Origin: Amycolatopsis sp. FDAARGOS 1241
GTDB taxonomy: Bacteria > Actinomycetota > Actinomycetes > Mycobacteriales > Pseudonocardiaceae
Assembly (NCBI RefSeq): GCF_016889705.1
Contig: NZ_CP069526.1
Span: 3,844,001-3,908,000 of the forward strand
Direction of reading: 5' to 3'
Length of the DNA: 64,000 bases
Shown here: in pieces, positions 8,470 through 14,833 of the stretch
Layout: the number at the start of each line of letters is the position of its first letter
Position numbering within the stretch: position 1 is the stretch's first letter
Translations under genes and position numbers: made by a program
The notes under the pieces: model-generated
The model's input: only the letters and a program-made list of their open reading frames with translations
Told to the model about the DNA's origin: nothing
The model's database searches: none

Positions 8470-8504
8470 AGTAAATAGTTACTTGGCTGGATAAGCCATG
8501 TCAA
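8470..8504 (-). promoter_or_regulatory. Promoter and overlapping TetR operator
   Basis: Reading leftward: -35 TTGACA (8504-8499), 17-bp spacer, -10 TAACTA (8481-8476), then 7 nt to the ATG at 8468. The 14-bp inverted repeat AGTAA-ATAG-TTACT (8470-8483) covers the whole -10, so a bound TetR dimer would exclude RNA polymerase. Confidence 0.7.
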
Positions 8505-8584
8505 CTCGTACGGCGAACGGACCAAAGCCCCGAGACGAGCTGGAGGTACGCCGCGCGTCGCGTTGACCGGTCCGCAACGCGGCC

Positions 8585-8603
8585 TTACCGTCGAAGGCGG
8601 TAA
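8585..8603. promoter_or_regulatory. TTACCG-N7-CGGTAA dyad upstream of MerR gene
   Basis: A perfect 6-bp inverted repeat with a 7-bp centre, 122 bp upstream of the MerR-type gene at 8725 and 117 bp from the TetR start. Candidate operator for either regulator; the overall 19-bp length is usual for MerR sites. Confidence 0.35.
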
Positions 8604-8724
8604 ATCGCCACGATGTGATTCTCCGACCGGAGCGCGGTCGCGGCGGTTCACCCCGGCCGATCCCGCTCCTGGGCTCGACCGGCTGTCGTTCGCCGGCCAC
8701 CAGGTCGGGCGAAGGGAGGCTTGC

Positions 8725-9306
8725 GTGGTCGAGGCTGGTAGTCCGGAGAGGCCGCCCGTTCGTGCCGCCGATGGCGAGCAGGGCGAGCTGTTCCCCGACT
8801 CCTCCCTTCCGGACGAGCTGGTCGGCTACCGCGGCCCGGCCGCGTGCCAGATCGCGGGGATCACGTACCGGCAGCTCGACTACTGGGCCCGGACGAAGCT
8901 GGTCGCGCCGAGCATCCGCACCGCCCACGGCTCGGGCTCGCAGCGGCTGTACTCGTTCAAGGACATCCTGGTCCTCAAGGTCGTGAAGCGCTTGCTGGAC
9001 ACCGGGGTCTCGCTGCAGAACATCCGCGTCGCGGTCGATCACCTGCGCGTGCGCGGGGTCCGCGACCTGGCCCGCGTCACCCTCTTCTCCGACGGAACCA
9101 CGGTGTACGAGTGCACCTCACCGGAGGAGATCGTGGATCTGCTCCAGGGCGGCCAGGGTGTGTTCGGCATCGCGGTCAGCGGCGCGATGCAGGAGATCAG
9201 CGGAACCATCCACGAGTTCCCGGCCGAACGGGCCGACGGCGGCGTGATCGAATCGGTCGTTCCGGACGAGCTCACCCAGCGCCGCAACTCCCGCCGCACC
9301 GGGTGA
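8725..9306 (+). CDS. MerR-family regulator (Rv1830-like)
   Basis: A 193-residue MerR-type protein with an N-terminal helix-turn-helix: GPAACQIAGITYRQLDYWARTKLVAPS, then GSQRLYSFKDILVLKVVKRLLDTGVSLQNIRVAVDHLR. The C-terminal part (VTLFSDGTTVYECTSPEEIVDLLQGGQGVFGIAV) resembles the small effector domain of the Rv1830 group. GTG 8725 was chosen because GAAGGGAGG sits 5 nt upstream. In M. tuberculosis the next gene is gcvB (glycine decarboxylase). Here the downstream DNA keeps a glycine riboswitch but not the gene. Confidence 0.88.
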   Translation: MVEAGSPERPPVRAADGEQGELFPDSSLPDELVGYRGPAACQIAGITYRQLDYWARTKLVAPSIRTAHGSGSQRLYSFKDILVLKVVKRLLDTGVSLQNIRVAVDHLRVRGVRDLARVTLFSDGTTVYECTSPEEIVDLLQGGQGVFGIAVSGAMQEISGTIHEFPAERADGGVIESVVPDELTQRRNSRRTG

Positions 9307-9327
9307 TCACCGCCCGCGAAGGCGCGC

Positions 9328-9333
9328 TAGACT
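9328..9333 (+). promoter_or_regulatory. -10 element of riboswitch transcript
   Basis: TAGACT lies about 22 nt before the first aptamer helix, placing a start near 9340. The -35 region is weak. Confidence 0.4.
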
Positions 9334-9354
9334 GAGCGTGCGGTCGACGAACCC

Positions 9355-9570
9355 GCGCGGGAGAGACCGAGCCGGCATCCACGAGCTCGGCGCCGAAGGA
9401 GCAAGTCCTCCCCGGAACCTCTCAGGCACCCCGGACCGCGCGGACGAGACGCCTCTGGAAAGTGGGCCGGTTGGAGACCACCAGCCGGTTCCGCCGACGG
9501 TGCAAGCCCGGCAATCCACGCGGGTGAAACTCTCAGGCGCCCCAAGGGGTACGGACAGAGTGGGGAGGAC
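9355..9570 (+). ncRNA. Tandem glycine riboswitch without a downstream glycine gene
   Basis: Two consecutive aptamers of the gcvT motif are readable. Aptamer 1 (about 9355-9463) begins CGGGAGAGACC, has GCGCCGAAGGAGCAAG, then CCTCTCAGGCACC...GGAC, and closes with CTCTGGAAAG. Aptamer 2 (about 9464-9570) has CCGCCGACGGTGCAAG, then AAACTCTCAGGCGCC, GGTACGGACAGAGTGGGG. These are the conserved J3a/3b and P1-closing elements. In this class glycine binding normally switches on glycine-cleavage genes. Downstream on this strand there is no gcv gene before the XRE regulator at 10307, and a leftward SnoaL gene intervenes. Immediately after lies a weak stem (CGGACCTGG/CCGGGTCTG, about 9573-9598), a possible expression-platform terminator. 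Confidence 0.93.
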
Positions 9571-9616
9571 CACGGACCTGGCTGTCGCGCCGGGTCTGTG
9601 AAGGGTCGTTCCGGGT

Positions 9617-9688
9617 GGTTCAGACCTCATGCGGCGGAACGGGTGATCGTTTCGCGCCAGGATCACGGCTCCCGCATTGGTCTGAACC
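9617..9688. other. 72-nt three-tier imperfect hairpin
   Basis: Arms pair in three perfect helices: GGTTCAGACC/GGTCTGAACC (10 bp), ATGCGG/CCGCAT (6 bp) and GTGATC/GATCAC (6 bp), separated by small internal loops and capped by a 12-nt loop. It lies between the riboswitch and the 3' end of the leftward SnoaL gene. It could be a two-way terminator, a structured RNA, or a miniature inverted-repeat element. No T-run follows. Confidence 0.6.
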
Positions 9689-9696
9689 GCGCATCC

Positions 9697-9709
9697 GTCC
9701 ACAGTGGAC
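9697..9709. repeat. 13-bp palindrome GTCCACAGTGGAC, copy 1
   Basis: Perfect palindrome with 6-bp arms around one base. Identical copies occur at 25577-25589 and, in reverse orientation, at 39493-39505; a one-mismatch copy is at 4066-4078. Confidence 0.6.
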
Positions 9710-9762
9710 CGACGCGGCGGCGGACCCGCGTCCGGGCGAGCCCGCCGCTCTCGCGCGGCACG

Positions 9763-10125
9763 TCAGCCCGGGATCTTGTCCAGGAACCCGTGCACCTTGG
9801 TGATGCGGCCGTCGGCGAGTTCGACGACGTCGAAACCGATGGCGAGGGGCTCGGTGGCACCCGGCGCCGTGAGGTACCAGTGAAAGCGCGCCAGGTCGTG
9901 GTGCGCGTCCGGTGCCTCCGGCAGGCTGAACGTCAACCCGGCGAACTGCGCCTGCGCACCGCCGATGAAGCCGTCGATGCCGTCGTGGCCGGTGACGGCG
10001 CCGAGCGGGTCGGTGTAGGACACGTCGGGCGTGAAGACTTCGGCGACGAGGGCGCGCCGGCGCTCGGCGTCGGTCTCGTTCCAGATGGCGATGTACTGCT
10101 CGACGGTGGTGGTCACATCGGACAC
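9763..10125 (-). CDS. SnoaL-like / NTF2-fold protein
   Basis: A 120-residue NTF2-superfamily protein of the SnoaL-like type (YIAIWNETDAERRRALVAEVFTPDVSYTDP, then the FHWYLTAPG and GFDVVELADGRITKVHGF strands). Members include polyketide cyclases, isomerases and many uncharacterised ligand-binding proteins, so catalytic activity cannot be claimed. The GTG at 10125 follows an AGAGGGAGAG site. It is divergent from an XRE/MmyB-like regulator across 181 bp containing two matching inverted repeats, so it is the likely target of that regulator. Confidence 0.85.
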   Translation of the reverse strand: MSDVTTTVEQYIAIWNETDAERRRALVAEVFTPDVSYTDPLGAVTGHDGIDGFIGGAQAQFAGLTFSLPEAPDAHHDLARFHWYLTAPGATEPLAIGFDVVELADGRITKVHGFLDKIPG

Positions 10126-10208
10126 GGGTGCTCTCCCTCTGCTTGGCGGACAACGGGTTCGTCGTCCGGCGTGCCGCCAAGACTGCTGCGGCCGGCGCCA
10201 TCCGTCGA

Positions 10209-10223
10209 TTACGCGGGAGGTAA
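10209..10223. promoter_or_regulatory. Operator candidate TTAC-N7-GTAA, site 1
   Basis: TTAC at 10209-10212 and GTAA at 10220-10223. Same architecture as site 2; centres are 47 bp apart in the SnoaL/XRE divergent promoter region. Confidence 0.55.
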
Positions 10224-10254
10224 CGCCCGCCCGGCCCGAAACCCGCACCCGCCG

Positions 10255-10271
10255 ATTACCCCCGGGGTAAT
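10255..10271. promoter_or_regulatory. Operator candidate, perfect 17-bp palindrome, site 2
   Basis: ATTACCCCCGGGGTAAT is a perfect palindrome containing TTAC-N7-GTAA. It sits about 23 bp before the -10 TAGCGT (10294-10299) of the XRE gene, where a bound protein would affect transcription of that gene. Confidence 0.6.
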
Positions 10272-10306
10272 GGCCCCGGGCCGCCGCGGGCCGTAGCGTC
10301 GGACCC

Positions 10307-11113
10307 GTGACGACTTCGGTGAAGGCCCCCACGCGGCGCGCGGTCGGCGAGCTCCTGCGGGAGTGGCGCGACCGGCGCCGCATCAGCCAGCTCGACCTCG
10401 CTATCGCGGCGGACGTCTCCACGCGCCACCTGAGCTTCGTCGAGACCGGTCGGTCCCAGCCGAGCCGCGAGATGGTGCTGCGCCTCGGCGAGCACCTCGA
10501 CGTCCCGCTGCGCGAACGCAACCGGCTCCTGCTCGCGGCCGGCTACGCGCCCGCGTACGGCGAGAGCGAGCTGACCGCGCCGGAGCTGACGGCGGTGCGT
10601 GACGCGGTCCGGCAGCTGCTCACCGGCCACGACCCGTACCCCGCGGCCGTCGTCGACCGCGGCTGGAACCTGGTCGATGCCAACAGCAGCCTCGGCCTGC
10701 TCGTCGAGGGGGTGGCACCGGACTTGCTGGCCGCCCCGGTCAACGTCCTGCGGGCCACGCTGCACCCCGACGGCATGGCGCCGCGCATCCTGAACCTGGG
10801 GGAGTGGCGCGCCCACCTGCTCGGCCGGCTGCGCCGGCAGGTCGAGAGCACCGCCGACGCCGAGCTCGCCGAACTGCTCGCGGAACTGCGCGGGTACCCG
10901 TGCGATCAGCCCGTGCCGGAGGTCGAGATGCCCGGGCCCGGCGACATCTTCGTCCCGCTGCGCTACGTGCACCGCGGCACCGAGCTGACGTTCTTCAGCA
11001 CCGTGGCCACTTTCGGTACGCCGCTCGACGTCACCGTGGCCGAACTGGTCATCGAGTCGTTCTACCCCGCGGACCCCGGGACGGCGCGGTACCTGCGCTC
11101 GCGGGAGGGCTGA
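10307..11113 (+). CDS. XRE-family regulator with MmyB-like ligand domain
   Basis: A 268-residue protein. The N-terminal XRE helix-turn-helix (about residues 12-70) contains ELLREWRDRRRISQLDLAIAADVSTRHLSFVETGRSQPSREMVLRLGEHLDVPLRERN, read here in short parts: ISQLDLA, STRHLSFVE and RSQPSREM. The C-terminal 180 residues (PAAVVDRGWNLVDAN..., RILNLGEWRAHL, ELTFFSTVATFGTPLDV) match the MmyB-like/PAS-like domain that binds fatty-acid-type ligands in some relatives. The GTG start lies 7 nt after a TAGCGT -10 element, predicting a leaderless mRNA. Divergence from SnoaL and the paired TTAC-N7-GTAA sites suggest local and self control. Confidence 0.9.
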   Translation: MTTSVKAPTRRAVGELLREWRDRRRISQLDLAIAADVSTRHLSFVETGRSQPSREMVLRLGEHLDVPLRERNRLLLAAGYAPAYGESELTAPELTAVRDAVRQLLTGHDPYPAAVVDRGWNLVDANSSLGLLVEGVAPDLLAAPVNVLRATLHPDGMAPRILNLGEWRAHLLGRLRRQVESTADAELAELLAELRGYPCDQPVPEVEMPGPGDIFVPLRYVHRGTELTFFSTVATFGTPLDVTVAELVIESFYPADPGTARYLRSREG

Positions 11114-11206
11114 ACACGCCGGACGGCGAGGTGCTGGGCCGGGGCGCGCGAGGAGTGGAAGGATCGTCGGTGCACCCCAGGACACCGCAGTGAGGATCCC
11201 GCCTTC

Positions 11207-12031
11207 ATGGCCAACCCGCCCCTGCTCACCCTGAACAACTCCGTGCCGATCCCGCAGCTCGGGTTCGGCGTCTACCAGGTCCGCGCCGCGCAGGCGGAGA
11301 AGGTCGTCGCGGCGGCGATCGAAGCAGGTTACCGCAGCATCGACACCGCCACTCTCTACGGCAACGAGGCCGAGGTCGGCGCGGCCGTCCGCGCGTCGGG
11401 CCTGCCACGGGAAGAGCTGTTCGTGACCACCAAGGTGTGGAACGACTCTCACGGCTACGACAGCACCCTGCGCGCCTTCGACCGGAGTGCGGCCCAACTC
11501 GGGCTCGAGCAGGTCGACCTCTACCTCATCCACTGGCCGCAGCCGCGGCTGGATCGCTACGTCGAGACCTGGCGCGCGCTGGAGCGGCTCTACCGCGACG
11601 GCCGCGTGCGTGCGATCGGGGTGTCGAACTTCGGCATCCCGCAGCTGCGGCGGCTGCTCGACGAGACCGACGTGGTTCCGGCCGTGAACCAGGTGGAGCT
11701 GCACCCGTGGTTGCAGCAGCTGCCGCTGCGCACCTTCCACGCCGAGTACGGGATCGCCACCGAGGCGTGGAGCCCGCTCGCGCGCGGGCGGCTGCTGGGC
11801 GAGCGCGTGCTCACCTCGCTCGCGGCGAAGTACGGCAAGTCGCCGGCTCAGCTGGTGCTGCGCTGGCACCTGCAGCAGGGGATCATCGCCATCCCGAAGT
11901 CGGTGACGCCCTCGCGGATCCAAGAGAACTTCGCGGTGTTCGACTTCGAGCTCGCCGACGACGACCTCGTCGCGCTGGCCGAGCTCGACGAAGGCCGCCG
12001 CACGGGCGCCGACCCCGAAGCGTTCGGCTGA
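11207..12031 (+). CDS. Aldo/keto reductase
   Basis: A 274-residue NADPH-dependent (beta/alpha)8-barrel oxidoreductase. The catalytic tetrad is visible: Asp in SIDTATLYGNE, Tyr in the same segment, Lys in VTTKVWND, His in YLIHWPQP. The cofactor-binding region IPKSVTPSRIQEN near the C-terminus is the usual NADPH motif. It groups with 2,5-diketo-D-gluconate-reductase-like bacterial AKRs, whose physiological substrates are seldom known. It is monocistronic, and its 3' end is closed by a strong two-way terminator. Confidence 0.92.
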   Translation: MANPPLLTLNNSVPIPQLGFGVYQVRAAQAEKVVAAAIEAGYRSIDTATLYGNEAEVGAAVRASGLPREELFVTTKVWNDSHGYDSTLRAFDRSAAQLGLEQVDLYLIHWPQPRLDRYVETWRALERLYRDGRVRAIGVSNFGIPQLRRLLDETDVVPAVNQVELHPWLQQLPLRTFHAEYGIATEAWSPLARGRLLGERVLTSLAAKYGKSPAQLVLRWHLQQGIIAIPKSVTPSRIQENFAVFDFELADDDLVALAELDEGRRTGADPEAFG

Positions 12032-12037
12032 GCACCC

Positions 12038-12082
12038 GCGACCAGCGGCCGGCCCCGGTGTCCGGGACCGGCCGCTGGTCGC
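12038..12082. terminator. Two-way terminator, 15-bp perfect stem
   Basis: GCGACCAGCGGCCGG (12038-12052) pairs perfectly with 12068-12082, and the interior CCCGG/CCGGG continues the stem. It lies between convergent genes. Confidence 0.75.
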
Positions 12083-12091
12083 GTTCGGAGG

Positions 12092-12793
12092 TCAGGCCGC
12101 GCGGATGCCGGCCGCCGCGAAGGCCGCCAGCTGCGCAGGTTCCTTGAGGTACGCGCGGAAGGTCTGCGTGGCGCGCTGCTGGTTCTCGTCGGTCGCCGGC
12201 CCGCCGAGCGATGAGCCCACCAGACCCACGAACGGGTAGTCGGCGGGCTTGCCGGAGCCGATCGACATCGGCGGCGCGCCGATGAGCGCCGGCTTCGCGT
12301 TCGTGAGCTGCGTGATCCAGTACGACGACTCGGGGATCCAGCCGTCGGGCAGGCCGCCGATGGTCGCGACGTCGGTTTTGCCCGTCAGGGCGTTGAGCAC
12401 GTCGGCGGAGGGCTTGCTCTCGACGTCGACGTGCACGCACGCGCCGTGGCTCTGCGTGAGGTCGGAGTTCCAGCGGGCCGCGGCGGTGTCGACCGGTTGG
12501 GCGATCTGCGGGGTGACGACGACCCGCACGGTCGTGCGCGTTCCGGTGCACGTGGCGGCCTGGGCCTCGGCGCGGTTGTTCAGGACGCTGTCGGCGTAGT
12601 TCCAGCCGAAGACACCGACCGCGACCAGGATGACGAGTCCCAGGCAGGCGAGGGGCCACTTGGCGATCCGGCGGCGCGGAGCCTTCGCGGCGACGATGCG
12701 GTGGGAACCGGTCGTCTCGCTGCGGCCCTGGGGGCGCTTCGGCGGATCGAGAGGGTGCGGCACCGGCTCTTCGGCCAGGCTGTGTCGCCCCAT
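12092..12793 (-). CDS. Membrane-anchored periplasmic-binding-like protein
   Basis: A 233-residue protein starting MGRHSLAEEP, a start typical of an actinobacterial family of anchored substrate-binding or VWA proteins. A cytoplasmic basic segment precedes one transmembrane helix (about residues 45-67, WPLACLGLVILVAVGVFGW). The exterior domain (TTVRVVVTPQIAQPV..., DVESKPSADVLNALTG, ATIGGLPDGWIPESSYW, PFVGLVGSSLGG) resembles the first lobe of a type 2 periplasmic-binding protein and ends early, so it may be a shortened family member. The ATG at 12793 has an AAAGGA site. The promoter side carries the small palindrome CTAAC-AG-GTTAG (12851-12862). Ligand unknown. Confidence 0.75.
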   Translation of the reverse strand: MGRHSLAEEPVPHPLDPPKRPQGRSETTGSHRIVAAKAPRRRIAKWPLACLGLVILVAVGVFGWNYADSVLNNRAEAQAATCTGTRTTVRVVVTPQIAQPVDTAAARWNSDLTQSHGACVHVDVESKPSADVLNALTGKTDVATIGGLPDGWIPESSYWITQLTNAKPALIGAPPMSIGSGKPADYPFVGLVGSSLGGPATDENQQRATQTFRAYLKEPAQLAAFAAAGIRAA

Positions 12794-12911
12794 CGTTGTC
12801 CTTTCGAGATGTGCGCACACGCGCTGCTACGCAATTAAACCGTTATCACTCTAACAGGTTAGCGACCCTGGGTGAATAACATGACTCACAGTTGCACGGT
12901 CTGTGCCCAAT

Positions 12912-13793
12912 TCACCTATTGCCGCCGAGCAGGTGACGGCAGTGCTCGATCAGCCGAGCTCGCAACGGTGCCGCGCGGCGCGCGAAAGCGCCCTGCGCAC
13001 GGGCGTACTCCGCCCGACCCTCCGGTGTCTCGATGCGGACGGCCGAGTAGCCGTACCCGGCAAGATCATACGGGCTCGCCCGCATGTCGAGTTCGCGGAT
13101 GTCGGCCGCGAGCTCGAAGCAGTCGGCCACCAGCTCGGCTGGGACGAACGGGTCGAGCTTGTAAGCCCACTTGAACAGATCCATGTTGGCGTGCAGGCAG
13201 CCCGGCTGCTCGAACTCGACCTGGTTCTCGCGCGCCGGCTCGAGCGTGTTGCGCTGCCGCGCGGGCGGGGTGAAGAACCGGAAGGCGTCGAAGTGGCCGC
13301 AGCGGATCTCCAGCGCCTCCACCACGCGGTCGGTCCCGGCCGAGCCCAGGCGCAGCGGTACCTGCGAGTGGCGCACCTCCGCCGCGGGTTCGCCGTAGAC
13401 CATCGCCCACTCGTGCAGCCCGAAGCAGCTCAGGCGCGGCGAGCGCGACGCGGTGGCGTCGAGCAGCCGCAGCACGAACTCCGCGGTGCTCACGCGGCGG
13501 CCGGTGAACGCGGCCGGGTCGAGCGTCACGCCGTCGTCGGTCTCGACATAGGCGGGCCGGTCGAGGAACCGGCGCGCGCCCGGGCCGGCGAGCACCACGC
13601 CCGGGCCCGGTTGCCAGCGCTCGAGGTGACCGGGCCGGTACGAGTAGTACGTGAACAGGAAGTCGAGCACCGGGTGCTTCTCGCCCCGCGCCCGGCGCTC
13701 CTGGTGCGGGGCGATCCACGCCCGCATCCGCTGGACGTGGGCCCGTTCCCGGGCCCGCCACTGCGGCTCGGCGAGCACGACCGGCCCGGTCAT
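12912..13793 (-). CDS. Putative 3-methyladenine DNA glycosylase family protein
   Basis: A 293-residue protein of a family commonly annotated in actinobacteria as 3-methyladenine DNA glycosylase. That naming is recalled, not demonstrated here, and I see no helix-hairpin-helix motif. Recognisable segments are HPVLDFLFTYYSYRPGHLERW near the N-terminus, FGLHEWAMVYG in the middle, and GCLHANMDLFKWAYKL with many His/Trp/Tyr residues that look active-site-like. Its ATG overlaps the stop codon of the upstream CNNM gene (ATGA), so it is co-translated with the two transporter-like genes. Treat the enzymatic label as tentative. Confidence 0.7.
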   Translation of the reverse strand: MTGPVVLAEPQWRARERAHVQRMRAWIAPHQERRARGEKHPVLDFLFTYYSYRPGHLERWQPGPGVVLAGPGARRFLDRPAYVETDDGVTLDPAAFTGRRVSTAEFVLRLLDATASRSPRLSCFGLHEWAMVYGEPAAEVRHSQVPLRLGSAGTDRVVEALEIRCGHFDAFRFFTPPARQRNTLEPARENQVEFEQPGCLHANMDLFKWAYKLDPFVPAELVADCFELAADIRELDMRASPYDLAGYGYSAVRIETPEGRAEYARAQGAFARRAAPLRARLIEHCRHLLGGNR

Positions 13794-14833
13794 GCCATCA
13801 CGTGGGTGCCGTCGCGCACGGTGCCCACGTACTCCTCGACGAGGTCCTCGAGCGCGACGACCCCGACGGCGTGGCCCGCGGCGTCGAGCGCCCGCGCGAG
13901 GTGGCTGCCTTCCTTGCGCATGGCCGAAAGCGCCACGTCCAGCCGCGCGTCGGCGCGCAGTTCGGTGAGCGGGCGCGTCTTCGAGTCCGGCACGCTCGTG
14001 TCCGGGCTCTGACCCACGAGGTCGAGCACGTCCTTCACGTGGATGTAGCCGGTGAGCGTGCCGTCGTCGGTGCAGACCGGGAAACGCGAGAACCCGGTGG
14101 AGGACACCGCGCGCTCGACGTCGCCGAGCGTCGGTCCACAAGGGAGGGTCGTGAGCTGCGCGGTCGGCACCAGCACGTCGGAGACGGTCTTCGCGACCGA
14201 CGACAGCGTCTGCGAGAGCCGCTGGTGCTCCGACTGGTCCAGCAGGCCTTCCCGGCGCGACTCGCTCAGCAGCTCGGCCAGCTCGTCGGACGTGTAGGCC
14301 GTCTCCAGCTCGTCCTTGGGTTCCACCTTCACCAGGCGCAGGATCGAGTTCGCCACGAAGTTCAGGAACCAGATCACCGGGTTCGCGAGCTTCACCCACG
14401 CGACGTGCGCCGGGACCAGCCACAGCGCGAGCCGCTCCGGCTCGGCGATCGCGAGGTTCTTCGGGACCATCTCGCCGACGAGCACGTGCAGCATCGTGAT
14501 GAACGCCAGCGCGATCGCGAACGACACCGGGTGCAGCACCTGCTGGGGCAGCCCGAGCAGGTCGAAGAACCCGGAGAGCCGGTGCGCCACCGCGGGTTCG
14601 CCCAGCCGGCCCAGCAGCAGCGAGCAGATGGTGATGCCCAGCTGCGCGCCGGCGAGCATGCGCGACACGTGCATGCTCGCGCCGATCACGATCTTCGCGC
14701 GCGTCTTCCCCTGTTCCAGCAACGCTTCCAGCCGGTCGCGGCGCGAGGAGATCAGGGTGAACTCGGCGCCGACGAAGAACGCGTTCGCCAGCAGCAGCAC
14801 CACGACGAGGGCGATGTTCAGCCAGTCGTTCAC
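13790..14833 (-). CDS. CNNM/CorC (HlyC) family membrane protein, second of pair
   Basis: A 347-residue protein with a DUF21 membrane domain (three to four helices in residues 1-140, including VLVGEMVPKNLAIAEPERLALW) followed by paired CBS domains (about 200-330; TGFSRFPVCTDDGTLTGYIHVKDVLDL). Relatives are linked to Mg2+/Co2+ transport or envelope ion homeostasis. It lacks the C-terminal CorC/HlyC domain found in its neighbour, so the two may form a heteromeric unit. Its GTG start overlaps the neighbour's stop (GTGA) and its own stop overlaps the next ATG. The pair corresponds to M. tuberculosis Rv1841c/Rv1842c. Confidence 0.88.
   Translation of the reverse strand: MNDWLNIALVVVLLLANAFFVGAEFTLISSRRDRLEALLEQGKTRAKIVIGASMHVSRMLAGAQLGITICSLLLGRLGEPAVAHRLSGFFDLLGLPQQVLHPVSFAIALAFITMLHVLVGEMVPKNLAIAEPERLALWLVPAHVAWVKLANPVIWFLNFVANSILRLVKVEPKDELETAYTSDELAELLSESRREGLLDQSEHQRLSQTLSSVAKTVSDVLVPTAQLTTLPCGPTLGDVERAVSSTGFSRFPVCTDDGTLTGYIHVKDVLDLVGQSPDTSVPDSKTRPLTELRADARLDVALSAMRKEGSHLARALDAAGHAVGVVALEDLVEEYVGTVRDGTHVMA

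Noticed and set aside
12912..14423. A 503-codon fused frame covering the DNA glycosylase-like gene
   Set aside because: The extension is antisense-like text across the CNNM gene; the ATG at 13793 overlaps the CNNM stop, which is the expected coupling.
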